Made by a program: the position numbers and the translations under genes. From the NCBI GenBank assembly GCA_022846095.1, contig AP025583.1, positions 496,001-560,000 on the forward strand: a stretch of DNA of 64,000 nt, given 5' to 3'. The notes beneath the pieces were generated by a model that was given only the letters and a program-made list of their open reading frames with translations, was not told where the DNA came from and made no database searches. The DNA comes from Oscillospiraceae bacterium (GTDB lineage Bacteria > Bacillota > Clostridia > Oscillospirales > Oscillospiraceae). Shown here piece after piece: positions 32,745-40,930 of the stretch (position 1 is the first letter of the stretch; the number at the start of each line of letters is the position of its first letter).

Positions 32745-33872
32745 ATGGCTACGGTAACCCTGAGGGGGATTAAAAAGGTCTATGAGAAGGACGTGGCGGC
32801 CGTCCGGGACTTCAACCTGGACATCCGGGACAAGGAGTTCATCGTGCTGGTGGGCCCGTCCGGCTGCGGCAAGTCCACCACCCTGCGGATGATCGCCGGG
32901 CTGGAGCACATCTCCGAGGGCGATCTGTACATCGACGGCAAGCGGGTCAACGAGGCGGCCTCCAAGGACCGGGACATCGCCATGGTCTTCCAGAGCTACG
33001 CCCTCTACCCCCATATGACCGTGTACGAGAACATCGCCTTCGGCCTCAAGATCCGCAAGGCCTCCAAGGAGGAGATCGACCAAAAGGTGCGGCAGGCCGC
33101 CGAAATTCTGGACATCACCGCGTACCTGGACCGCAAGCCCAAGGCCCTGTCCGGCGGGCAGCGGCAGCGGGTGGCCATCGGCCGGGCCATCGTGCGGGAG
33201 CCCAAGGTGTTTCTGATGGACGAGCCGCTCTCAAACCTGGACGCCAAGCTGCGCAACCAGATGCGCGCGGAGATCATCAAGCTGCGCCACCGCATCGACA
33301 CCACCTTCGTCTACGTCACCCACGACCAGACCGAGGCCATGACCCTGGGCGACCGCATCGTCATCATGAAGGACGGCCTGATCCAGCAGGTGGGGACGCC
33401 GGGGGAGGTCTTTGACCACCCGGCAAACCGGTTTGTGGCGGGCTTCATCGGCGCGCCCCAGATGAACTTCTTCCCCGCCCGGCTGCTGCGGGAGGGGGAC
33501 GGCTACGCGCTGGAGCTCCAGGGCGTGCGCTTCCCTCTGCCGGAGGGGCGGCAGGAGGCGCTGCGGGCCCAGGGCGTACAGGCCGGGGAGATCACCCTGG
33601 GCGTGCGCCCGGAGCACCTGTTCCTCTGCCCGCCGGGGGAGCCGGGCCCGGCGCTGGACGCGGTGAGCGACGTGTTCGAGCTCATGGGCAGCAGCGTCCA
33701 TCTCCACATGGACTGCGGCGGGCAGGAGGTCCTGCTGGTGCGCCTGCTCCAGGACCCGGCCGAGATGAACGGCTACTACCACGGCATGCCCCTGCGCTTC
33801 ACCCTGGACGGCGGGCTGGTCCACTTTTTCCACCGGGAGACGGGAGAAAATCTGATCCCCTGCCGGCCCTAA
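32745..33872 (+). CDS. Carbohydrate ABC transporter ATP-binding protein (UgpC/MsmX type)
   Basis: The start at 32745 follows AAAGGAGCGGATACC. The 375-aa ATPase has Walker A GPSGCGKST (38-46), FQSYALYPHMTVYENIAFGL, LSGGQRQRVAIGRAI, FLMDEPLSNLDAKLR and a C-terminal OB domain (VGTPGEVFDHPANRFVAGFI, GVRPEHL). It is the CUT1-type energiser. Its partner permeases and binding protein are not next to it but 4-7 kb downstream (37.7-40.9 kb). MsmX-type ATPases often serve remote or several importers, so this split is not unusual. Confidence 0.95.
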   Translation: MATVTLRGIKKVYEKDVAAVRDFNLDIRDKEFIVLVGPSGCGKSTTLRMIAGLEHISEGDLYIDGKRVNEAASKDRDIAMVFQSYALYPHMTVYENIAFGLKIRKASKEEIDQKVRQAAEILDITAYLDRKPKALSGGQRQRVAIGRAIVREPKVFLMDEPLSNLDAKLRNQMRAEIIKLRHRIDTTFVYVTHDQTEAMTLGDRIVIMKDGLIQQVGTPGEVFDHPANRFVAGFIGAPQMNFFPARLLREGDGYALELQGVRFPLPEGRQEALRAQGVQAGEITLGVRPEHLFLCPPGEPGPALDAVSDVFELMGSSVHLHMDCGGQEVLLVRLLQDPAEMNGYYHGMPLRFTLDGGLVHFFHRETGENLIPCRP

Positions 33873-33879
33873 ATGCCTC

Positions 33880-33908
33880 TTGACATTGGGCGCTATGGCT
33901 GATAACAT
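33880..33908 (+). promoter_or_regulatory. Promoter of the FTHF cyclo-ligase-like gene
   Basis: TTGACA (33880-33885), a 17-base spacer and TAACAT (33903-33908). The -10 runs into ACATATATACATGT (33906-33919), a palindrome and probable regulator site. Confidence 0.65.
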
Positions 33909-33958
33909 ATATACATGTCAAGAGATATAGACAAGATGAAGAGTAAAGGAGATGCCCC

Positions 33959-34708
33959 ATGAGTAAAATCGACGCCGGTTCCATGCGCGTACAGACCTGG
34001 GAGGCCCTGCGGAAGGTGGCCCGCCCGGACTCCCGCTTCAGCTGGGAGTTTGCGGAGTTCATCACCGACTACGAGGGCAGCGACAAGGGCGCCGAGCTCA
34101 TCGCGGGCATGGACGTGTACAAAAACGCCCGCGTGGTGTTCATCACCCCGGACAACAACCTGGAGAAGCTGCGGGAGATCGCCTTCCGGGACAAAAAGAC
34201 CGTGGTCATGACCAACTACGGCATCACCCGGGGCTTCTTCCTCATCGCCCCCGGCATGGTGCCAGAGGGCAAGGAGGAGGTGGCCTCCCTGCTGGACGGG
34301 GTGGCCCGGTACTGGAAGCACCAGACCCTGGAGCAGCTCAAGGCCTCGGTGGGGCACATCGACCTGATGGTCACCGGCGCCTCCGCCATCACGCCCGGCG
34401 GCATCCGCTTCGGCAAGGGCCACGGCTATTTCGACCTGGAGTGGGCCATGACCTACACCGCCGGGCTGGTGGACGTACATACCCCGGTCATCGGCGCCGG
34501 GCACGACTGCCAGGTGGTGGAGGCCGACGTGGAGGTGCAGCCCCACGACACCGCCATCGACTATATCGTCACCCCCACCCGGGTGATCCCCACCCGGAGC
34601 GAGTACCCCAAGCCCACCTGCGGCGTCCTGTGGAGCGCGCTGGAACCCCAGATGCGGGGCCAGATCCCCCCCATACAGGAGCTGTGGTGCCAGATCCACT
34701 GCAAGTAG
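33959..34708 (+). CDS. 5-formyltetrahydrofolate cyclo-ligase-like protein
   Basis: The start follows AAGGAGATGCCCC. The 249-aa protein holds the family's glycine-rich ATP/folate loop IRFGKGHGYFDLEWAM. It is longer and differs from housekeeping FTHF cyclo-ligase (about 180-200 aa), resembling the MTHFSD-like branch. TNYGITRGFFLIAPGMVPEG and VHTPVIGAGHDCQVV are distinctive. The classical reaction converts 5-formyl-THF to methenyl-THF with ATP, but for this divergent branch the substrate is not certain. It has its own promoter and is enclosed by the salvage genes and a GntR regulator, which suggests a purine-salvage link. Confidence 0.75.
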   Translation: MSKIDAGSMRVQTWEALRKVARPDSRFSWEFAEFITDYEGSDKGAELIAGMDVYKNARVVFITPDNNLEKLREIAFRDKKTVVMTNYGITRGFFLIAPGMVPEGKEEVASLLDGVARYWKHQTLEQLKASVGHIDLMVTGASAITPGGIRFGKGHGYFDLEWAMTYTAGLVDVHTPVIGAGHDCQVVEADVEVQPHDTAIDYIVTPTRVIPTRSEYPKPTCGVLWSALEPQMRGQIPPIQELWCQIHCK

Positions 34709-34720
34709 GGGCGGCAGGAA

Positions 34721-34748
34721 AAGGCCCCGCCATATCCGGCGGGGCCTT
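34721..34748. terminator. Bidirectional terminator
   Basis: AAGGCCCCGCC, ATATCC loop, GGCGGGGCCTT; between the convergent cyclo-ligase-like and GntR genes. Confidence 0.85.
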
Positions 34749-34753
34749 GCTGT

Positions 34754-35539
34754 TTACTCCTTGACGTAGAAGCCCCGCTCCCCGTGCTGCAGGGTGAGCT
34801 GGAAGCGCACCGAGTCCCCCGACCAGAGGGTGCTGGAGTACTCCAGCGGCCGCCCGCCGGCCAGGTAGGAGGTGCCCCGCAGCAGCACCAGGGGGGTGTC
34901 CTGAAAGCAGCGCAGCAGCGCGCAGTCGGCGGGGGTGGCCCGCACCGCCTCGATGCAGTCCTCCACCCGGTCGGCCGACAGCCCGTAGACCTGCTCCAGA
35001 GTCTCCAGCACGGAGCCGCGCACCAGTTCCAGGCCCTCCATCCCCGGCACCAATGGGGCGGGCAGGTGGGAGCGGCTGATGGCGATGGGCCTGCCCCCGA
35101 TGAGGTAGAGCCGCTTGATATACACGGCCCAGCCCTCCCGCTCCAGCTCCAGGTGCTCGCTCACGGCGGGGAAGAGGTCGGTGACCAGCCGCTGCTCCAG
35201 GATCTTGGCGGTGACCGCCGGACCGCCGTGCTGGCTGAACAGGCGGCCCTTGGAGACCACCGCGTAGTTGAGGCTGTTGACGTAGGGCGTGGGGTCGGCG
35301 GCCAGGAAGGAGCCCTTGCCCCGCTCCTTGCGGATGATGCCGTCCTTCTCCAGCTCGGCCAGGGCCTGGCGGAGGGTGATGCGGCTCACGTCGTAGTGGC
35401 GGGCCAGATCCAGCTCCCCGGGCAGCTGCTCGCCGATGTCCCACTCCTGGCGCATGATCCGCTTTTTGAGGTCGGTCTCGATCTGGTAATAGACGGGGAT
35501 GGGGGAGTTCTTATCCACCTTGAGCGTACCGTCCGCCAT
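34754..35539 (-). CDS. GntR-family regulator, HutC/UTRA type (first copy)
   Basis: The start follows GGAGGTGCCCCA. The 261-aa protein has a winged helix at residues 10-80 (IPVYYQIETDLKKRI, LPGELDLARHYDVSRITLRQ, ALAELEKDGII) and a UTRA ligand domain (about 95-250, YIKRLYLIGGRPIAIS, CFQDTPLVLLRG, LEYSSTLWSGDSVRF). UTRA regulators respond to sugar phosphates or small amines. It is divergent from the PfkB/ADP-ribosylglycohydrolase genes and convergent with the cyclo-ligase-like gene, so it most likely controls the salvage island. It is a paralogue of the regulator at 46500-47258. Confidence 0.9.
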   Translation of the reverse strand: MADGTLKVDKNSPIPVYYQIETDLKKRIMRQEWDIGEQLPGELDLARHYDVSRITLRQALAELEKDGIIRKERGKGSFLAADPTPYVNSLNYAVVSKGRLFSQHGGPAVTAKILEQRLVTDLFPAVSEHLELEREGWAVYIKRLYLIGGRPIAISRSHLPAPLVPGMEGLELVRGSVLETLEQVYGLSADRVEDCIEAVRATPADCALLRCFQDTPLVLLRGTSYLAGGRPLEYSSTLWSGDSVRFQLTLQHGERGFYVKE

Positions 35540-35583
35540 TGGGGCACCTCCGCTTATGTCAATTTCTTCACAAAGTTTTCATT

Positions 35584-35612
35584 ATCCTATCATGGTTGGA
35601 AATCTAAGTCAA
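35584..35612 (-). promoter_or_regulatory. Promoter of the first GntR gene
   Basis: On the minus strand TTGACT (35612-35607), a 17-base spacer, TAGGAT (35589-35584). It lies within the short divergent gap, so one operator could control both directions. Confidence 0.6.
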
Positions 35613-35642
35613 GGCCCGCCGGACGGGCCGGAGGAGGCGCGG

Positions 35643-36554
35643 ATGGCAGCATCCATCGCGGTGGCGGGGGCCGCCGCCATCGGGGACTATATCTTCCACG
35701 TGGACCATCTGCCCGAGCGGGGGGAGATCGTCCAGGTCACCTCGTTCAGCGCCGGGCTGGTGCCCGGGGGCTGCGCGCCCAACATCGCCGCGGGCGTGGC
35801 CGCCCTGGGGCGGGCCGGGGCGGCGCTCCACTACCCCGTGGGGGACGATTTCGACCACAGCGGCCTGCTGGAGCAGTGGACAAGGCGGGGCATCGACTGC
35901 GGGGGCCTGGCGCGCGTGCCCGGCGTGCCCTCCGGCTGCGCCTGGATGTATATGCAGGACGACGGCGCCACCATGTGCTTCGGCTACCCCGGCGCGGCGG
36001 CCGCGGCGGAGCCCGACCCGCCCCAAGCGCTGCCCGAGTGGGTGGTGGTGGCCCCGGTGCTCAACCGCTACACGGCGGGCTACCTGGACGCGGCCCTGAA
36101 GCAGGGGTGCAAAACCGTGGCCACCGGCATCGGCAGCGGTGGGCTGGGGCCCTGGCTGGGGGGGCTGCACGCCCTGGTCGTCAACCGCCGGGAGGCGGAT
36201 ACCCTCTGCCTGGAGCTGGGGCCGGTGCGCTGCCGGGCGCTGTCCGCGGTGTACCCGGAGCTGCTGCTCTACGTCACCGACGGGGGGAGGGGAAGCCGCC
36301 TCTACCGGGGCGGGACGGTGTATAAAATCCCACCGGTACAGGCCGATCGGATTGCCGATTTCACCGGCGCGGGGGACTCCTTCACCGCCGGGGTGGTCAG
36401 CGCCCTGGCCTCCGGCGTGGCGCCGGAGCGGGCGGGGTGGTACGGCGCGGCCATGGCCAGCTTCGTCATCGAGCGCCTGGGCGGACAGTGCGAGATGCCG
36501 TCCTGGGCGGATCTGGAGCAGCGGCTTCACAGCCAGTTCCCGGCGGAATTTTAG
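35643..36554 (+). CDS. PfkB-family carbohydrate kinase (first of three)
   Basis: The start at 35643 follows GGAGGCGCGG. The 303-aa kinase has GDYIFHVDHLPERGEIV, PGGCAPNIAAGVAALG and the catalytic signature DFTGAGDSFTAGVVS with the base Asp retained. This family phosphorylates ribose, deoxyribose, nucleosides or other sugars. It is followed 20 bases later by an ADP-ribosylglycohydrolase, and so probably handles ribose or a nucleoside released in this pathway. The divergent GntR gene is the likely regulator. Confidence 0.9.
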   Translation: MAASIAVAGAAAIGDYIFHVDHLPERGEIVQVTSFSAGLVPGGCAPNIAAGVAALGRAGAALHYPVGDDFDHSGLLEQWTRRGIDCGGLARVPGVPSGCAWMYMQDDGATMCFGYPGAAAAAEPDPPQALPEWVVVAPVLNRYTAGYLDAALKQGCKTVATGIGSGGLGPWLGGLHALVVNRREADTLCLELGPVRCRALSAVYPELLLYVTDGGRGSRLYRGGTVYKIPPVQADRIADFTGAGDSFTAGVVSALASGVAPERAGWYGAAMASFVIERLGGQCEMPSWADLEQRLHSQFPAEF

Positions 36555-36574
36555 TTACGAAAGGAAGCGGACCT

Positions 36575-37618
36575 ATGACAGAGTTTGAGAGAGCTGCGGG
36601 CAGCCTGTACGGCATGGCCACGGGGGACGCCCTGGGGGTGCCCACCTCCTTCATGACCCAGGCGTACGTCAAAAAGACCTGGGGCTGGATCGACACCTTC
36701 TACCCCCCGGAGCGGGGCCACATCTACCACGACGGCCTGAAGGCCGGGGAGTACACCGACGACACCGAGCAGGCCCTTGCCCTGCTGAACTCCTTCATCC
36801 GCAACAAGAAGGTGGTGCCCCTGGACGTGGTGAAGGAGATCCTGGCCTGGGCCGACCGGGTGAAGGATAAGTACGCCAGCCCCCTGGGCCCCAGCACCGA
36901 GCGGGCCCTCAAGGCCATCCGGGACGGGGCGGACATCGCCGTGAGCGGCAAGTACGGCAACACCAACGGCTCGGCCATGCGCATCAGTCCCGTGGGCATG
37001 ATCCACGGCCTGCGCGGCTCCACCTGCGAAGAGATGATCCGGGACGTGTACCTCACCTGTATGCCCACCCACAACACCACCGTGTGCATCTCCTCCGCCG
37101 CGGCCATCGCCTGGGGCGTGGCCCTGTGCATGCGGGGGGAAACGGACGTGGGGCGTATCGTCGCCGGGACCATGGAGGCCGCCGAGGCCTCCAAGCACCT
37201 GGGCTACTCCATCGTCTCCCCCTCCATCGCAAAGCGCATCGGCTTCGTCTACGAGCTGGTGCAGCGCTGCGAGGGCGACCCGGCCAAATGCATGGCCGAG
37301 CTCTACGATTTCTTCGGCGGTGGCGACCTGGCCGCCGAGTCCGTCCCGGTGTCCATCGGCCTGTTCGCCCTGGGGAAGGGGGACGTGAAGGCTGTCAACG
37401 AGTACTGCGTCAACTTCGGCGGCGACTGCGACACCAACGCCGCCATGGCGGGGGCCATGGCGGGGGCCTACTCCGGCCTGGAGGCCGTGCCCGCGGCATG
37501 GCGGGAGACCATCCGCACGGTCAACCACGTGGATTTGGAGGATTACGCCCGCAAGCTCATCAGTCTTGTCCCCGACTGGGAGGTGGGGCCCGCCATGGGC
37601 GCCGGCCTGGGGATTTGA
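36575..37618 (+). CDS. ADP-ribosylglycohydrolase-family protein (first copy)
   Basis: The start follows GAAAGGAAGCGGACCT. The 347-aa protein has the ARH metal motifs YTDDTEQA (60-67) and GGDCDTNAAMAGAMAGAY (about 288-305), and GNTNGSAMRISPVG. ARH proteins use two Mg ions to cut the bond between ADP-ribose and its partner (protein side chain, nicotinamide ribosides or related N-glycosides). Without a signal peptide it works in the cytosol. Its place between a PfkB kinase and an ABC importer suggests hydrolysis of an imported ribosyl compound and not removal of protein modification. Confidence 0.9.
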   Translation: MTEFERAAGSLYGMATGDALGVPTSFMTQAYVKKTWGWIDTFYPPERGHIYHDGLKAGEYTDDTEQALALLNSFIRNKKVVPLDVVKEILAWADRVKDKYASPLGPSTERALKAIRDGADIAVSGKYGNTNGSAMRISPVGMIHGLRGSTCEEMIRDVYLTCMPTHNTTVCISSAAAIAWGVALCMRGETDVGRIVAGTMEAAEASKHLGYSIVSPSIAKRIGFVYELVQRCEGDPAKCMAELYDFFGGGDLAAESVPVSIGLFALGKGDVKAVNEYCVNFGGDCDTNAAMAGAMAGAYSGLEAVPAAWRETIRTVNHVDLEDYARKLISLVPDWEVGPAMGAGLGI

Positions 37619-37661
37619 TCGGAACAAGAAAAGGGATACTAATTTAAAAGGAGGAACCATC

Positions 37662-39074
37662 ATGAAAAAGCGCCTGTCCTTGCTCCTGGCCACAGCCATG
37701 CTCCTGACCCTCCTCGCCGCCTGCGGCGGCGGTGGCGGTCAAACCGCCTCCAGCCCGCCCGAGGGCGGCAGCGAGCCCCCCGCGGAGGAGGGGGTCGTCC
37801 CCGCCGTGCGCAATTTCCCCGACCGCGAGCAGATCACCATGTGGTTCTGGGGTCCCGCCCCCGACTACCAGGAGACGTTCAAACAGGTCCTGCTGGACTG
37901 GTACAACGCCTCCCAGGACCAGTACGAGCTGACCATGGAATTCCGCAACACCGTTGACGTGGACATACCCCGCGCCCTGGCGGCCCACAACGCCCCCGAC
38001 ATCGTCTACGCCTCCGGCCCGTCCTACACCAGCATGTACGCCGCCGAGGGCCTGGTGATGGACCTGAACGGCTACTCTGAGCAGTACGGCTGGAAGGACC
38101 GGGTGCTTGGGGTCATGTACGACGCCTGCACCGTGGACGGCAAGCTCTACTCCATCCCCGGCGGCATGAATATGGGTGGGCTGTTCTACAACAAGGCCAC
38201 CTTTGCCGAGAAGGGCTGGCAGCCCCCCACCACCATCGACGAGCTCATCTCCCTGATGGATCTGGCCAAGGCCGAGGGCATGTACCCCCTGGGCGCGGGC
38301 AACAAGGGCTGGAAGCCCTGCAACGATCACTTCTCCTCCATGATCATCAACCACCTGGGCTCCCCCAGCCTGTTCTATGACGCCCTGTCCGGGAACACCT
38401 CCTTCAATAACCCTGAGATGGTGGCCGCCGTCCAGACCAGCGCCGACTGGTTCCAGAACGGCTACCTGTCGGGCGAGGACTACATGAACCTGGAGTCCCA
38501 GGACGTGATGCAGACCCTCCAGGACGGCCGCACCGCCATGGTCATGGCCCCCTCCCTGTACATCCAGTTCGCGGCCCAGTGCTTCCTGGGCGACGACGCC
38601 GACAACGTGGGCTTCGTGCCCATGCCCACCGTGGGCACCGACAAGGCGGTCTACGACGTGGCGATGAACTGCAATTTCTCCATCAACGCCACCTCCAAGT
38701 ACGCCGACGAGTGCGCCAAGATTCTGGACTACATGCTCACCGGCGAGTTTGGCGGCAGGATGACCGAGGGCTGGCCCGGCTACTGGGCCGTGCCCGTGAA
38801 GGACATGGTCAACTTCGACGCCAGCTCCATGACCGGCCTGTCCAAGGTCACCATGGACATCCTCCAGGGGGCCGTGCCCAGCATCGACGAGGGCTACTTC
38901 GCCCTGCACCCCTCCACCTTCTTCCCCTCCGCCACCGTCACCGCCTTTGAGGACGTGGACACCGTGTGGCAGAACGTGATGACCGCCGAACAGTTCTGCC
39001 AGAGCGTGGACGCGGAGCTCCAGAACGACATCGCCGCCGGGCTCATCTGCCCGCTGGCCAAGCCCGCCGTATAA
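37662..39074 (+). CDS. Extracellular solute-binding lipoprotein (family 1, CUT1)
   Basis: The start at 37662 follows AAAGGAGGAACCATC. The 470-aa lipoprotein has lipobox LLAAC (Cys21), a low-complexity Gly/Ser/Pro linker, and then ITMWFWGPAPDYQETF, DIVYASGPSYTSMYAAEGL, YSIPGGMNMGGLFYNK and ADWFQNGYL. The layout is that of sugar-binding proteins of the CUT1 class. Its permeases follow; the ATPase is probably the one at 32745-33872. The surrounding nucleoside and ADP-ribosyl enzymes suggest a nucleoside-like or ribosyl ligand, which is inference. Confidence 0.95.
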   Translation: MKKRLSLLLATAMLLTLLAACGGGGGQTASSPPEGGSEPPAEEGVVPAVRNFPDREQITMWFWGPAPDYQETFKQVLLDWYNASQDQYELTMEFRNTVDVDIPRALAAHNAPDIVYASGPSYTSMYAAEGLVMDLNGYSEQYGWKDRVLGVMYDACTVDGKLYSIPGGMNMGGLFYNKATFAEKGWQPPTTIDELISLMDLAKAEGMYPLGAGNKGWKPCNDHFSSMIINHLGSPSLFYDALSGNTSFNNPEMVAAVQTSADWFQNGYLSGEDYMNLESQDVMQTLQDGRTAMVMAPSLYIQFAAQCFLGDDADNVGFVPMPTVGTDKAVYDVAMNCNFSINATSKYADECAKILDYMLTGEFGGRMTEGWPGYWAVPVKDMVNFDASSMTGLSKVTMDILQGAVPSIDEGYFALHPSTFFPSATVTAFEDVDTVWQNVMTAEQFCQSVDAELQNDIAAGLICPLAKPAV

Positions 39075-39145
39075 GGGAACGGCGGGCGGATGTGGGCATC
39101 CGCCCCTACGCGCTCTGCCAAACAGATACTAGGGATGTGAGTAAA

Positions 39146-40039
39146 ATGTCGCGACTCCCGGTACATAAGTCCAAGCGGGTGCGCACCGTCGGCTACCACC
39201 TGCTCTCCCTGCCCGCGGTGATCCTCAGCGCCTTCGTGGTGCTCATACCCGCGGTGCAGACCATCTACGCCGCCTTCACCAAGTGGAATGGCATCTCCTC
39301 CCACAAGGAGTTCATCGGCCTGCAGAACTTCCGGGAGCTGGCGGGGGACTGGATCTTCAAGCAGGCGGTGGTCAACAACTTCAAGTGGACGCTGATTTTC
39401 ATCACGGTGCCCGTCATCGTCGCCATGCTCTCCGCCGTCCTCATCGCCCACTTCCACGTGGGGCACAAGACCTTCCAGGTCATCTACCTGATCCCCTACC
39501 TCCTGGCCCCCACCACCAACGCCATCATCTGGCTCAACATCATCTTCAGTCCCACCGGCGGCCTGGTGGGCTTCCTCCAGCGGATGGGGTGGAGCATCAC
39601 CTCCCCGCTGGCGAACATGAACACCGCCCTTCTGGGCGTGGCCGCCGTGGACATCTGGCACTACTGGGGCTTCCTCACCGTCATCTACCTGGCAGCCCTG
39701 CGCCAGACCCCCGCCGACCAGATCGAGGCCGCTCAAATCGAGGGGGCCAGCGGCTGGCAGGTGTACCGCTACGTCTATCTGCCCAACATCGCCCCCACCG
39801 TGCGGCTGATGTTCGTTTTCATCGTGATCTACTCATTTATGACGTTTGACTATATCTACCTGCTCACCTCCGGCGGGCCCGCCCACGCCACCGAAATGCT
39901 CTCCACCTACGCCTACACCACCGCCTTCTCCGCCTTCAAGTTCGGCAAGGCGGCGGCCATCTCCCTGGCCATGGGCTTTTTGGGCAGCTTCGCGGCCTTT
40001 TTCTACACCTGGTTCAGCCGAAAGGAGGCGCTGGAATGA
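39146..40039 (+). CDS. CUT1 sugar ABC transporter permease, UgpA/MalF type
   Basis: The start at 39146 (MSRLPVHKSKRVRTVGYHLL) follows AGGGATGTGAGTAAA; the frame upstream overlaps the binding-protein gene. The 297-aa protein has six predicted helices and the EAA loop EAAQIEGASGWQVYRYVYLP. It pairs with the following permease, whose ATG overlaps its stop (ATGA). Confidence 0.95.
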   Translation: MSRLPVHKSKRVRTVGYHLLSLPAVILSAFVVLIPAVQTIYAAFTKWNGISSHKEFIGLQNFRELAGDWIFKQAVVNNFKWTLIFITVPVIVAMLSAVLIAHFHVGHKTFQVIYLIPYLLAPTTNAIIWLNIIFSPTGGLVGFLQRMGWSITSPLANMNTALLGVAAVDIWHYWGFLTVIYLAALRQTPADQIEAAQIEGASGWQVYRYVYLPNIAPTVRLMFVFIVIYSFMTFDYIYLLTSGGPAHATEMLSTYAYTTAFSAFKFGKAAAISLAMGFLGSFAAFFYTWFSRKEALE

Positions 40040-40905
40040 GCAAGGCGGCGCGCAAACGGGAGAAGGCCTACCGGGAGAAGCGGAAAATCACCCCCGCCTT
40101 CGTGGCCGCCATGGCCTTCCTGCTCCTCCTGGCCTTCGTCTCCCTGTTCCCCCTGGTGCTGGTCATCATGAACAGCTTCAAAACCCACGCGGAGATCCTG
40201 GCGAATCCCCTGGCGCTGCCCGCCGCCTTCCACTTTGAGAACTACGCCTACACCTGGCAGGTGGGCAAATTCGGGGAGGGCTTCCTCAACAGCCTCAAGC
40301 TCACCGGCACGGCCATCGTCACCGGCGTGCTGGCCTCGGCCACCATGGGCTACGTGCTGGCCACCCGCCGCGTGCGCACCTGGAAGCCCCTGACCCTGTA
40401 CTTTATGCTGTGCACCACCGTGCCGCTGCAGATGTTCATGCTGCCCCTGTACACCTCCTTCGTGGACGCCAACCTGATGGGCAACGTCTTTGCCGTGGGG
40501 GTGGCCATCGCGGCCTGGAACCTGCCCATGCCGGTGTTCCTCATGCGCACCTACTTCCTCAAGGTGCCCTATGAGCTGGAGGAGGCCGCCCGCATCGACG
40601 GGGCCAACACCTTCCAGGTCTTTACCAGGGTCATGCTCCCCATCGTCTCCCCGGGCCTCATTACCGTGGCGGTCATCGTGGGCCTCTTCTCCTGGAACGA
40701 GTACCTGCTCAGCACCACCCTGCTCCAGGGGGAGGCCAACTTTACCGCCACCCTCAAGTTCCTCAACCTCAACGGCACCTTTTCCAGGGACTACAGCGTC
40801 ATCATGTCCGGCGCCGTCATCATGATCGTGCCCATGATCATCATCTTCCTGCTGCTGCAGAAGAAATTCATCGAGGGCATGGCCAGCGGCGCGGTCAAGG
40901 GCTGA
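40036..40905 (+). CDS. CUT1 sugar ABC transporter permease, UgpE/MalG type
   Basis: Coupled to the previous permease (ATGAGC overlapping TGA). The 289-aa protein has six helices and the EAA loop EEAARIDGANTFQVFTRVML followed by PIVSP. The N-terminus is very basic (KAARKREKAYREKRK), in line with a cytosolic tail. It is followed directly by the second ADP-ribosylglycohydrolase gene, so importer and hydrolase are on one transcript. Confidence 0.95.
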   Translation: MSKAARKREKAYREKRKITPAFVAAMAFLLLLAFVSLFPLVLVIMNSFKTHAEILANPLALPAAFHFENYAYTWQVGKFGEGFLNSLKLTGTAIVTGVLASATMGYVLATRRVRTWKPLTLYFMLCTTVPLQMFMLPLYTSFVDANLMGNVFAVGVAIAAWNLPMPVFLMRTYFLKVPYELEEAARIDGANTFQVFTRVMLPIVSPGLITVAVIVGLFSWNEYLLSTTLLQGEANFTATLKFLNLNGTFSRDYSVIMSGAVIMIVPMIIIFLLLQKKFIEGMASGAVKG

Positions 40906-40930
40906 TTTCAGACAGAAAGGGTTTTTTCCT

